Source: Hypsibius dujardini
Taxonomy: Eukaryota; Tardigrada; Eutardigrada; Parachela; Hypsibiidae
Direction: 5' to 3'
Length of the DNA: 64,000 nt
Assembly: GCA_001579985.1 (NCBI GenBank)
Contig: LRSR01008832.1
Span: forward strand, 62,001 to 126,000
This document shows, piece by piece, positions 11,323 to 22,200 of this stretch. The stretch's first letter is position 1. Every line of letters starts with the position of its first letter. The notes below the pieces were generated by a model. The model worked only from the letters and a program-made list of their open reading frames with translations, was not told the DNA's origin and did no database searches. A program made the translations under genes and the position numbers.

Positions 11323-11526
11323 TTACTTTAGCCACCGGCGTAGGATAGCCTCTCCGATTTTCTTCGCTCGGGCAAATTCTCGCTGAGACAATCCATGAGG
11401 CAAAGACCAGCGCTCTAAAATTGTATTTCTTTGGTTTTCGGTAAAAAATTTCGGGCATTTTGAACAGTAACGATAGATTTGTAACGGTAAATATTTGGAA
11501 TAAAATTCAGACGCAGTGCTGGGCAA
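11323..11526 (-). CDS. Helix-turn-helix fragment, probable transposase N-terminus
   Basis: The open frame encodes CSKCPKFFTENQRNTILERW, then LSQREFARAKKIGEAILRRW. The spacing of Trp, the LSQREFA helix and the closing RRWL resembles homeodomain-like DNA-binding domains of Tc1/pogo-type or related transposases. It ends soon after, and no DDE core was found. It lies within the TIR element, which supports a transposon origin. The start codon is not convincing. Confidence 0.4.
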   Translation of the reverse strand: MPSTASEFYSKYLPLQIYRYCSKCPKFFTENQRNTILERWSLPHGLSQREFARAKKIGEAILRRWLK

Positions 11527-11560
11527 ACAGCCCGGGGGCGTGGCTACAGCTGCGCCTTAG

Positions 11561-11877
11561 GCATCATCCACATATTACGTAATCAAGGAAGGGTCGGTGG
11601 GTAGTCTGGACTTGTGATTACTTTTGATGAAAAACAGGAGGGTCCTTTCGTGAGGTGATTACTATTGATTACGTAGGGCAGAGGGTGGGTGACCAACACT
11701 GAATAAAAAAATTTGAGCATCTATCTGAAAAAAAAATGGATATGGAAGGTGGTCGGTTCATTGATTTCGTTATGATTACCAAACGAGGGTGGTCGTTTTA
11801 CTGATTACATTTGATGACAGGGGTGGACTAGTGGTAAAATTTCACGGATTTTTGATTACGTAATATGTGGATGATGT
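11561..11877. mobile_element. 317-bp MITE with about 25-bp terminal inverted repeats and CTTAG target duplication
   Basis: The left end reads CATCATCCACATATTACG and continues AATCAA; the right end is its reverse complement. The direct repeats CTTAG at 11556-11560 and 11878-11882 flank it. No coding capacity. It interrupts the right TIR of the element at 10868-11901. Confidence 0.9.
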
Positions 11878-11901
11878 CTTAGAATCGCGTCGCTACAGTA
11901 A

Positions 11902-12773
11902 CTTCACCGACATGCTGTTCCGTCCACTCTAGCAGGGGGGAAATTAGGTCACCACTCATTCGACAGAATGTCCTTCTCTTTCATTTTATCATAAGGGAAC
12001 ATCCGCTGATGACGTCAGTATTGGTTAGGGGGTGGGGGTGCGAAAAATACCTGACGAACTCTGACTAGACGGGATGGGGGTAGGCCGGCGTCCTGACGTC
12101 AGCTTTGGGGAACCCAGTAGGCTTAGAAATGATCAATTTTGGAATTTTGTTTTAGCATTACACATTCCTTGAAAATGCCGGCAAGCTCTGTGAAGATAAG
12201 GATTTCAAATAGTTTAGTGAAATTTGATTGGAGAACCACGTGCGTGCTGTTCAGCAAACATTTTCACAAAAAGCGAGCACGCCGTATTAGCTGTTCATCG
12301 ATGCATTCGTTAGTTCTTGCCCCGACTGTGAAGATCACTAAGCATCCACGTGGGGACCGGAGACGAAGATTCTGATCGCGGAGATTGCCGGAAGAATGAA
12401 GGAACAGACAGGCGAAAAAATATCTTTTGAGTTTTTTAATTGAGTCAACGCATTAGTATTAAATTGCAACGTGGCAATGCGGCGTCTTTTTTTGGCACTC
12501 ATCAATTTTCCCACGGTCTTGATGAGATCTATAGCCTTCTGAAAACCAGACGCTAATTTGTTTTATATTGTTTTGGTTACTTTTCACGCTTTTAGCGGCA
12601 TTTCAAAAAACGTCGATAATTAAAAATTGGAATTTAAAAAAAAAATAACAAACTCAATGATTCTGAACATGAAATAACATAAAAGTTTACCTGAATACTA
12701 TTCGAACAAAAACGCTGTTTTCTGGTGTTTTAACAATTGTATAAATATACTCTCACAACACACGTGACCTGAC
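11902..12773. other. Intergenic with degenerate repeat sequence
   Basis: Around 11990-12115 lies sequence with GATGACGTCAGTAT and a G-rich run, related to the termini of the element at 23443-23993. It is probably a partial or decayed copy. No gene was seen. Confidence 0.35.
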
Positions 12774-12984
12774 CTGCTTAGGAAAGATGCTTTGCGGGCC
12801 CGGTTTGTCAGGGAAAAAGCAGTGCGCCTCGCGGTGAGGATGGTGGACGGTCCGATGATGGCTCCGCCGCAGCTGCTGACAGCATCCCCCAAATCCATCG
12901 AGAGCGTCACCTGAGGCGGTCCGAAAAATCAGCAAAATCTTACAAGGGACTATTTTCAAAGGGCAGATTGAGAATTCCTCGCCA

Positions 12985-13598
12985 CAATATTTTTTAAATA
13001 GTTCCACATTTATAATGGTCGAGAAAATTTATTTCGCCGTTGTGGTCCCACGAAATTTCTTTTGGCAGAATTTCACAGTCGGGAAAATGCCGGTGAAATT
13101 GGGACTTCCCTGACTTTCACCTTACAACATCCATATTTTTAGAATTCATTTAAATTGAAATTTTGTGACGCTATCCTACCTTAAGTTCAATTTTAAATCG
13201 ATTGGCAATAGCTGAATTTCATTCAGAGGTCAAGGGGTGGAGTCATGCTGAACACAATGCATGCATTGTGTTCACACGGCCCTCGAGGGCCGTGTGAATG
13301 TGCTGTCGCGTTATTCCTAATAAATAACCGCTAGGCGTAACAATTCCGCCCCTCGATCTCTGAACGAAATTCTGCTTTTACCAATTGATTTGAAATTAAA
13401 TTTTAGGTAGAGTCACAAAATGACCACTTCAGTGAATTCTGAAAACGGCTGCTGTACTGTGAAAGTCAGAGAAGTCACAATTTATCGGATTTTTTTATCG
13501 ACTGTGAAATTCCCCCAAGGGAAATTTCTTGGGACCACAACGGCGAAATAAGTGTTCTCGACCGTGATAAATTTGGAACCATTTAGAAAAAATGATGC
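12985..13598. mobile_element. Long inverted-repeat (foldback) element with two perfect central palindromes
   Basis: The left arm (GGTCGAGAAAATTTATTTCG...) pairs with the right arm ending ...CGAAATAAGTGTTCTCGACC. The arms are about 220-250 bp with mismatches. In the centre, 13250-13273 is a perfect 24-base palindrome and 13271-13298 a perfect 28-base palindrome, sharing three bases. No ORF. It lies between pseudogene exons 3 and 2. Confidence 0.8.
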
Positions 13599-13906
13599 CG
13601 AGAAAGGCTTCTGTTGATTCGGAATGGTTTAGTTTTAGTTTATTTAGCTACTAGAAATGTTCAGTTTGTTTTACACATATAGCATTTAAGTTCTGTTATT
13701 AGCCGTAATTAGTTGATCAATTTTCCTTTTTTTGCTTTTCCCCGTGAAATCTTTAGCAACCAAAGTTTTTTGGTTTCTTTTTGTAGAAACTCGAACAAAT
13801 AAAGAAAAGGAAAAAAAGGAATAAACGAATTAGTTATTAAAAGTTCTATTGTAGTTTAATTAAATTATTTCGGTTTAGTGTATAAACCAGGGTACATACT
13901 ACATAC
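13599..13906. other. AT-rich spacer between pseudogene exons
   Basis: Intron-derived sequence with no feature recognised. Confidence 0.4.
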
Positions 13907-14632
13907 CTACCAGCACAGCTGGTCCTGCACTGCCAAGGTCCCACCGACAATCGTTGGGAATACCAAATGTGAGCGTTTTTTCACAGGAAATACGTCGCTA
14001 AAGTTGGTGGAGGTCTTGGAGAATTCGATGGATCCGGATCCCGGAAAACCGCACGTTCGGCCCGGGCCCTCCGAATCACCCCCCCCCCTTGTTTGGGGCT
14101 TCGGTTGTAGCGGAACCGTAACCGCTGCCGTAGGAATCGGCAATCACCACAGAAATCCATCCTGCAAATTCGCAAAAAAAATTGAAACGATCCTTTTGCT
14201 CAACATAATTAATTATGTAAAACTAAACTAAACAACGAAACTAAAATATGTAACTAAATTATTGTACACTAACATTTTTATTAACTAGATATTGAGTGTT
14301 TGTTTTTTTAGTTTCTCAAAAAGACTGCACTAAAAGTTATAGTTGCTAAAGATTTGACTGGGAAAAACTAATGGAAAAGAACTAAACACTTTTAATTAAT
14401 TTCGAGTAAGACTGATTTTAAAACTAATTTTACCGAGTTTGCCATTGGTAAAAAATGTCATATTTACTTAAATTATTAAATAATTAAAGCATTTTTACTG
14501 GTGTTATTATTTAAAATATATTTATTTCTATAGGTCCTCCCGAGGGATTAAGATCTGCGTGAACTGAGAAACATAACCTACTGTTCTCGTACTTACGACA
14601 ATCAGAAAGGCAAACATGTGTCGAGAAGCCAT

Positions 14633-15335
14633 GGTGTTGAACATGCAAAAAATAAAAATGAAACGGTGGGAAAAGGGAAAATATTTAGAAAGAATGATGT
14701 CGCCGAGACTATATACCGTTGTCTTAATACCCCCCCCCCCCCCCGACAGATCAACCAGACCATCAGAAGCGTGTGTATGGGTCCCACTACGTTGTTTAAA
14801 TAAAGCAACAGTTTTTCGAGGTGCATTGTTTAGGCCCTTCAAATAAACTGAGGAAAGGCCAAAGAAATATCAGAAATATAATGTAATCTATAATTTGCGT
14901 AGGAGCCCAGCCCAGCCCATGCGTTAAGCTGGATATATGGGCTGAGCGTATGGGGAGACACGGAAATGGTTACAGCGTTTTCTGAGTGTGTCCACGTCTG
15001 AATTGTTATATGCAGTACTCGTATTCGACAGATTAATCGGTGTTTTGAACCTACTTTCCCCCTAGAATTATCGCGTCAGAGAGCGTCGAACTTCTTTAGT
15101 AAATCACTTGCAATAATCAAAATACGTCAACTTACAAAATGTTGAGCGCCCATATAATGTATCGTAAACGTAAGTACACTTAACGGCAACCGAGTTCGGC
15201 ATATGCTTCCCGGAGAACCGCAAGGCATTATCGACCTCTGATGTGGCTTGTTGAGGCTAGAGTTCGTCGACTGTGGCTGTGCAACCGGCTTATTCACAAG
15301 AAATGTGGACCTGTATACATCCGTCTCTTGAAACG

Positions 15336-15338
<3 letters not shown>
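14633..15338. other. Duplicated protease promoter region
   Basis: Segments at about 15064-15140 and 15185-15265 match 28912-28985 and 29005-29080 in the same order. Shared words include AATTATCGCGTCAGAGAG and GGAGAACCGCAAGGCATT. This marks the 5' extent of the tandem duplication. Confidence 0.65.
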
Positions 15339-15405
<67 letters not shown>

Positions 15406-15412
15406 TAGACAG
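15339..15412. repeat. (CAGA)n tetranucleotide array
   Basis: Nearly uninterrupted CAGA repeat. Confidence 0.95.
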
Positions 15413-16278
15413 GCGTTGATATTTAATGCACTGTGCTTTAACTCTGCGACTGCATGGAACGGGGCATATGGTTGCAGGGGGCGCCCTAGTCGCCTTCACT
15501 GCTGAGGTTCTCTTCTCGACGTCGGCAACGACGCTAGTTGGCAGCAACCTTTTCCGACCGTTCAGCGGAGATTCGTTCTTTTGTGTGTCTTTAAAGGCGA
15601 AGTATCCAATGGAAATTCCAATGGAAAAACGTTGCACAAAAGCTTCAATGGGCAGATGCCAGTTCCACTTTAAAATCCCCCCCTCCCTGATTAGACAGTT
15701 GAATTCAGCATCAAAAACCCCGAGTTTACACGGCACACATTTTTAGGGGCATCTTCGCTGACGGAGTGCCCGACATGGCTCCGCCCCTCCACCTAGGGGA
15801 AATCTCAAAAAACAACTTTTTTCGCAACGTTTAAAAAATGTGTGGCGTGTAAACTTTTTTATTTGGGGCCACTCAGCTAGAGTCAAAATTTGAATTTTTT
15901 TGAACAAGTATTTTCAGTCTTCGATTCCCCAAGTGACCTTCAGACATTAAACGGTATCTAATAATGGGCTAAAGCAAATTACAAAATTGAAACGCAGAAT
16001 TGTTAAAAACTCATAAAACATATTTGTCAGCTAAGCTATTTTGAAAGTGAACGCACAGACGACAGTAGACAGCTCATGCCCGTACTACTTTTTATTGGAT
16101 ACTTCGCCTTAAGTAGTTATCCTAAGTTTCTTTTAATTCCCATTGAGCGTTCCAGCGGAGGTAATCAATTTTTCTTTCTTTCAAGACATTGTATGCATCC
16201 AGAAACGGACTAGAAGGTTGTCATGTCACGGCGTTTCAAAGGATCGATTCATATACCGATGACACAGCACGACGACGT
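15413..16278. other. Intergenic, degenerate repeat sequence
   Basis: The motif GGCGAAGTATCCAAT near 15596 recurs inverted near 16095 (ATTGGATACTTCGCC), so this may be an old inverted-repeat element. No gene was seen. Confidence 0.3.
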
Positions 16279-19200
16279 TTAGCTGTCGATGGTGATGGTG
16301 TCCGGTGCGGCGGCCTGGAGGATCCACGGCAGGTAGAACTTGGTCTTGGTGTATTTGGCGCCATTACTGCTGCCGCAACCTTTGCCTTTTGACACCACGC
16401 CCGCCGAGTAGAGGTTCTGGTCCAGGGGGGAGGAGCAGACCAGCGGACCGCCCGAATCAAACAGACAAGGAGATTTCCCGACGACCCCGCCGGCGCACAG
16501 GGTCTGCGCTTGGTCCGTGGCTGGATTGCGGATGGGGCACAGGGGCGCGCTGTTTTGCAAGATCGGCACGCCGAGAAACTTCATCGGCCTGCCGGGGGGC
16601 AGTGGTCCTGCGCAAGCATACACACAAGAACATTACATCCACGGTAAGAATTCCGGCGGGCAGCAAAGAGGTCGTCTTGGTTTCATGAAAAGTATCCGAC
16701 TGGGAAAATTATAGAGAGATTTCCTTTCAGTGTAATTTTTTCCCTTAAATGCCTACTGCCTCTTTAAGGGGAATTCGGCTTTTGTTTTGGTCCATAAACT
16801 TTGCGAGGTCTCCGAGTCTTTTCAGAACCGAAAACAATTTCGTCACCTCTCTAGTGTATTTCGCATAAAAGTTGGCTGAGTTTGGAAGCTTTTTTTGCCT
16901 TTGTCAATTTTTTCAAAAAATCACGCGACATCACAGGATCATCGTATTTCAATTTTTGCAGTATTTTTAAGAACATCCCATCCCAAAATAGAGGTCTTCC
17001 ATGTTTTTCTTCGTAACTAGGAGGCGGTGAAAGAAACGCTTGAACTCCAGTACTACGTTTTTGAATAGCTATCGAAAAAGCTCAAAGTCGAGCGAATCAG
17101 ATCTAATTCGCCTAACAAAGTTCTTAAAAAACTGCCAAATTGCGATGCGATGCCCCGGTGACGTCACGTTATTTTTTGAAAAAATTGACAAAGGCAAAAA
17201 GTTTGCAAACTCAACTAACTTTTATGCGAAATGTAGTAGAACGGTGCTTGATTGATTGATGGCTCAGGAACGTTTTCGAAATATTCCTGAATATATCGGT
17301 ATACGTAAACGAATTTACCAGACGCTTCAAACAGTACCGGGTGCGGACTTCACTTTTGGAAATTCTTTGAGCTATGGCAGCAAGCGCCCCAGTTATGCGA
17401 TTTCAAATGTTTGCCCACTCTATTTAAAAATATAGAACCACCCGTCCAGAAGCCAAAATTAAAGACTCCGTTTGTTGAATAGTTTTCTTGCTATCCGGGA
17501 ATGAGTGGGAAGCCTATGCTAGGAAGCCATACTGTTGAAGCCATACAGTCTGTGAAATCCAGTTGAGGTATGTTTACGAATCAGGTTGTTCTTTAGAGTT
17601 TTCTTCTAGATGTCTGACGGTGGTCGCAGCGTTTCTCGGTCTTCCTAACAATCTCATCGTTTGCTATGTACAAAAGTAACGCTTTTCTTCTTCCTAACGG
17701 AAAATGCACCTTGCCCCCGCACCTTTAGAAGATTAGGGGGAAAACTAACATGTAAACTGTTTGTCTTATCGCTTAGCTCTCATCTGCTGGTACTCACGAC
17801 ATGTGGAATTAATAGTTGAATGCCTGAATCATCAACTAAACGGAGTTTATTTGATTATAGCTCCTTTATGTTACATTTTGTTGAGGGGCCTCGCCACCTA
17901 AAAAAAATAAACAGCGCGTAAAAATCCTTGAAGTCGGACTGGCGCTGGACTGGCACTTCGCTGGCGCGTGCGCAGCAACTATCAGCACTCAATGTTTTTT
18001 ATTGGATAGCTCATTTAGCTTCGCTCCCAAAACAGTTGAAAATTTTGTACATTCTAGTTTTAGTTCTTAAAAAGTTGTGGGGGAAGATACGATGATAGGG
18101 AATTGTCAATAGTGTCCCATTGACGCCATTTTAAATCTTTTTTTTCCGGCGAGCAATATTTTGCAAAAATTTCAAAAACCTAACATTGAATGTTTAGAAC
18201 CCAATTGGGGCAACTTCCATAAAAATAATAAAACAAATTGGCAGACAAAAATTCGGCGTTTTTGGGAGAGGCATTTTCAGCGCGTTTCACTTCTCGGCAC
18301 ACCCAGCAAAATGTGACTCAGGTCCCCGAATGTAACTTCATTAGTTTCGCTCGGATTGATATGAATTTGATAGGAAATGAGACCTCGAATTATGAGCTAC
18401 TTTTTGGAATAATAGACTTCCTGATCACGACTTGTTTTCACTATGTAGCCTCTATCGGGATAAGGGGAAGCCGTAATCACCAAATTGGCAAATCGGCGGC
18501 CATTTCGTTTTTGGGCAGTTGTAAAATGTAAGCGAGCCTAAAAATTTCTATTACAATTGTTTTAGATAGCCCGCAACAAATGCCATAGGCTGGCCGTTTC
18601 AGATTTTGTTTGTACAAGACGCGATGAGGGATTTCCGTCTGGGTCAGAAACTCCGCCAAAAATTGCTAAGCCATGCCACGCGCCATTTTGGGGTGGTCTA
18701 AGGAAACAGAGCTAGAATCCCTTACGACTCATCTGACCAATCTATCTCAAGCAAACATTAGAAAGCTCAGAAGATATAATTTTGAGAAAAGTCAAAAAAA
18801 GTATATTTTGAGCCGATCAAGCAGGCGCTGGGGCTCCTTGAAGCCAGTCCAGAAAGTATTCCCGAACCCAGTACTATGGTGCTATTCCATTTGCGACTTA
18901 TTATTCGAATTCTCGTACGGTATGAATTTAAGACGCAAAAGACTTCGAACCATACCGCTGTCTCAGATTTTTTTGGTACCGAAAACCGTATCGTGAAGTT
19001 ACGGTTTGCGAAAACGGCGGATCTGAGACGCCAGTTACAGCTACGGTGCGGTTCGATGCAGATTTGAGACGCACCCTTATCATCAGATAGATAATACTAA
19101 ATACCCTAACTCACACGGCACCGAGATAGAGACTTTTTGTATGATGACCCCTAAATGTTTAGTGATTGTTAGTTAGTACTTCAAGAGAGCAACGGCACCA

Positions 19201-22200
19201 GCTACTTTGAAGACATTTCGTACTGTCTTTGTTATCAAAAGATTATGTGTTCTTTATTTTTGTGAATCTGTGCTCGATTGATTGCTTGATTAATTCTCGT
19301 ATTACAGGTATCATGATTGGTATATTCTAAAGTCGGTCCCAACCCCAACTGCGTAACTCATTTTATAAACAAAGTGCTTGAAGTGTGCTGTCTGGTGAAT
19401 GAGTAATTAATAGTTATTGAAGTCCTCGGTCCAATATTCAAACCGAATCAGTGTATTGTAATTAGGACTCCGTTCACTGATTGTTGATTGACAAAAAAGT
19501 ACTATTGCGCAGCGCGATGTTTACCAGTTGGCGGAAACTTCTGAAAAATTCCGTTGTGGCCACGCACATAAAAATCGCACTTTCTTTGCCTTAAAAATGT
19601 GCACCAAATTCCATAAATATCTTGAAACAATTGGTTTGGCGTGCGTGAACATGGACACCGACACAGGCATGGACACAAACACAAACACAGAAACAGAAAC
19701 AGACATAAACACATACACGTGGATACACACACAGAAACAGACACAATCACAGACACAAACATGGAGGCAGAGAAAACCAAAGGCATTGACGTAGGCACAG
19801 AAATATTCACAGACACAGACACAGACACAGACACAGACACAGATACAGACACAGACACAAACACAGACACAGACACAGACACAGACACAGACACAGACAC
19901 AGACACAGGCACAGACATAGACATAGACGCAGACACGGGCACAGAAACAGACACGGACACAGACACAAGCATAGACGCAGACACGGGAACAGATACACAT
20001 AAAAACAAAGACCATTGGATCGAACGGTTGATTCATATGGACTCAACAGTGGACAAAACGATGGTCCCAACCGTGCATCCAACGCTGAGCCCAAAGCGCG
20101 GTGGACCCAACCGTGGATAAAACAGTGGTCCCAACCGGGAATCCAACGCTGAACGCAACGGTGGATCCAGAAGTGGACCCAGCGGTGAACAAAACAGTGG
20201 ATCCAGCGATGGGTGCAACGGTGGGCCCAACGGTGAACTTACTGATTGACCCAACGGTGGATCCAACGGTGGATCTGACGGTGGGTTCAACGGTGAATCT
20301 AACGATTTACCCAACGGTGGATCTAACGATGAATATAAAGATTGACCCGACTTTGGATCCAACGCCTAAACCAACGGTGGACCCAATGGTGATTCCAACG
20401 GTTGACCCAACGGTTGACCCAACGGTGCACCCAACGGTGGACCCAATGGTGATTCCAACGGTTGACCCAACGGTTGACCCAACGGTGATTCCAACGGTGG
20501 ATCCAACGGTGAATCTAACGATTGACAAAATGGTGGATCTAACGCTGAATCTAACGATTGACAAAATGGTGGATCTAACGGTGAATCTAACGATTGACTC
20601 AACGGTGGATCCAACGGTGGATTCAACGATGGATTCATCGGTGGATTCAACGGTAGATTCAACGGTAGATTCAACGGTGAACCTAACGGTTGAGCCAACA
20701 GTTGACCCAACGGTGGATCCAACGCTTGACCCAACGGTGGACCCACCGGTGGATGAACCTAAAAATTGACCCAACGGTTGACCCAACGGTGATAAAACGG
20801 TGTTCCCAACCGTGAATCCATCGCTGCACAAAACTTTAGTAAGCCTAAATTGGAACTCTGTCGGTGTTCGCTTTCCGGGTAATTGAAGTCCATTCGTTTG
20901 TGTCGTACAATTAATCGCATACAATGCACAAAATCTAAACTGCAGATCAAGTATCGGCGGCCAGAGGCCGCCGTTGCACTTTTCCTAACTTGTAATTCCT
21001 AAATGCAGTCCCTACCCATCACATATAACTCATAGTTTCTTCCCCCACAACTCGTCTACTTTTGTTTTAATGCTAACCCTGATGCCATGCTGGAGTCCCA
21101 ATACCAGATCGAAGTCCTTCGATATTCCTCCGCTATAGATTTTCCGAAGGAAGACTGCTGCCCTTGGATATCAGATTCATTGATTCATTGATTGAACAAG
21201 CCAAACACAAAATGAAAACCTAGGTGATATGAACCAGGACAGGCGCTTTATAAAGGTCTGTAACCTTGATCCCTTCTAGCTCCCTCACATCCAAAATAGA
21301 TGGGTCTAACATCTAGGTATCTATCTAGATTTTTTCCTATTGACTGTGAGGGTCAAAGGTGATTTACACAATATCGAACTGCTAGTAATTGCCAGGAGCT
21401 TCTACCGGGTGGTAAACATCATACTGCACAGTTTCACACAGCCAAACCGTCCGCTTCGCAAGTGCTGACGTAAGTTCAGATGGACAGTGTGCTACCCGGT
21501 GTGCGAATTAACCGACACCGCGTAGACGTGAGAATTTTTTGAACGTTCCAAAAAACGAGTCAACTTTGATAAATAACTGAAATTACAACATCAAAATGAA
21601 CAATTACCGTAGGTTAAGGGCTTTTGCGAGTGCGAAGCGCGAGCAATAGCTTGTAGTTTATAATTTTGGTGACCGGGAACCAGAACATATCAACACATAC
21701 TGGACAATTCGAGGACACACCTGTAATCGGAGCTAAGGCACCCGTTCCGCTGACGAGGCAGACGTCGCCCACTTTCGGTTCGCGGTCCTCGAGGCAGACG
21801 AGGCACTGGCAGGGCTTGTCCACGAAGCTGATTTCCCGGTCCAGCTTCAGCACGGCAATGTCGTTCTCCGCCGTTGTCGGGTTGTACTGCGGGTGCGGCG
21901 TCAGCTTGATCACACGGTAGCTCTCCGAGCAAGCCGACTGGTCGTCCTCCGGTCGGGCGTCATTTTTCAACGCGCCGGTGACGACGGTGACCTGGGTATA
22001 ATTACGTACACATTTTTTTTACTTGCATTTTTGTTTTAATTTTTTAATTTTTATACTTTTTTTTTACTTGAAACGCTTTTCTAACCCAAACCCTGGCCAG
22101 ATGATCGAGTTTCCATTTGTCCATTTTATTCCCCCCCCCCCATGGGAAGATGGGTCATTGAAATGGTGGGAGATTAGCTTGAAAATTGAGAAGGAAATGG

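Larger units (their letters stand above)
10868..11901. mobile_element. DNA transposon remnant with terminal inverted repeats, interrupted by a MITE
   Basis: The left end reads CTGTAGCGACGCGATTCTAA. The right end, split by the MITE at 11561-11877, reads the same on the opposite strand once one CTTAG copy is removed. Between the ends lie a 54-bp tandem array and a minus-strand helix-turn-helix ORF. The exact outer ends and any target duplication are not established. Family unknown; the HTH suggests a cut-and-paste transposon. Confidence 0.6.
12774..14632 (-). pseudogene. Decayed duplicate of serine protease exons 1-3
   Basis: Three segments match exons 1-3 of the gene at 16279-28778, in the same order and strand: 14632-14597, 14161-13907 and 12910-12774. 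Exon 1 (MASRHMFAFLIV) ends seven bases earlier than its partner, so its phase no longer fits exon 2. Exon 2 keeps VGGTLAVQDQLCW, but the final Gln codon CAG is TAG, a stop. Exon 3 keeps SSCGGAIIGPSTILT, but a two-base insertion just before the catalytic His shifts the frame. No exons 4-5 were found downstream. The upstream sequence (about 14880-15270) also resembles that of the intact gene (about 28880-29110), so the copied segment included the promoter. Confidence 0.85.

Noticed and set aside
20101-20769. 222-codon Thr-Val-Asp-Pro repeat protein
   Set aside because: It is a 12-bp minisatellite inside an intron, equally open on the other strand, with no start or splice support.
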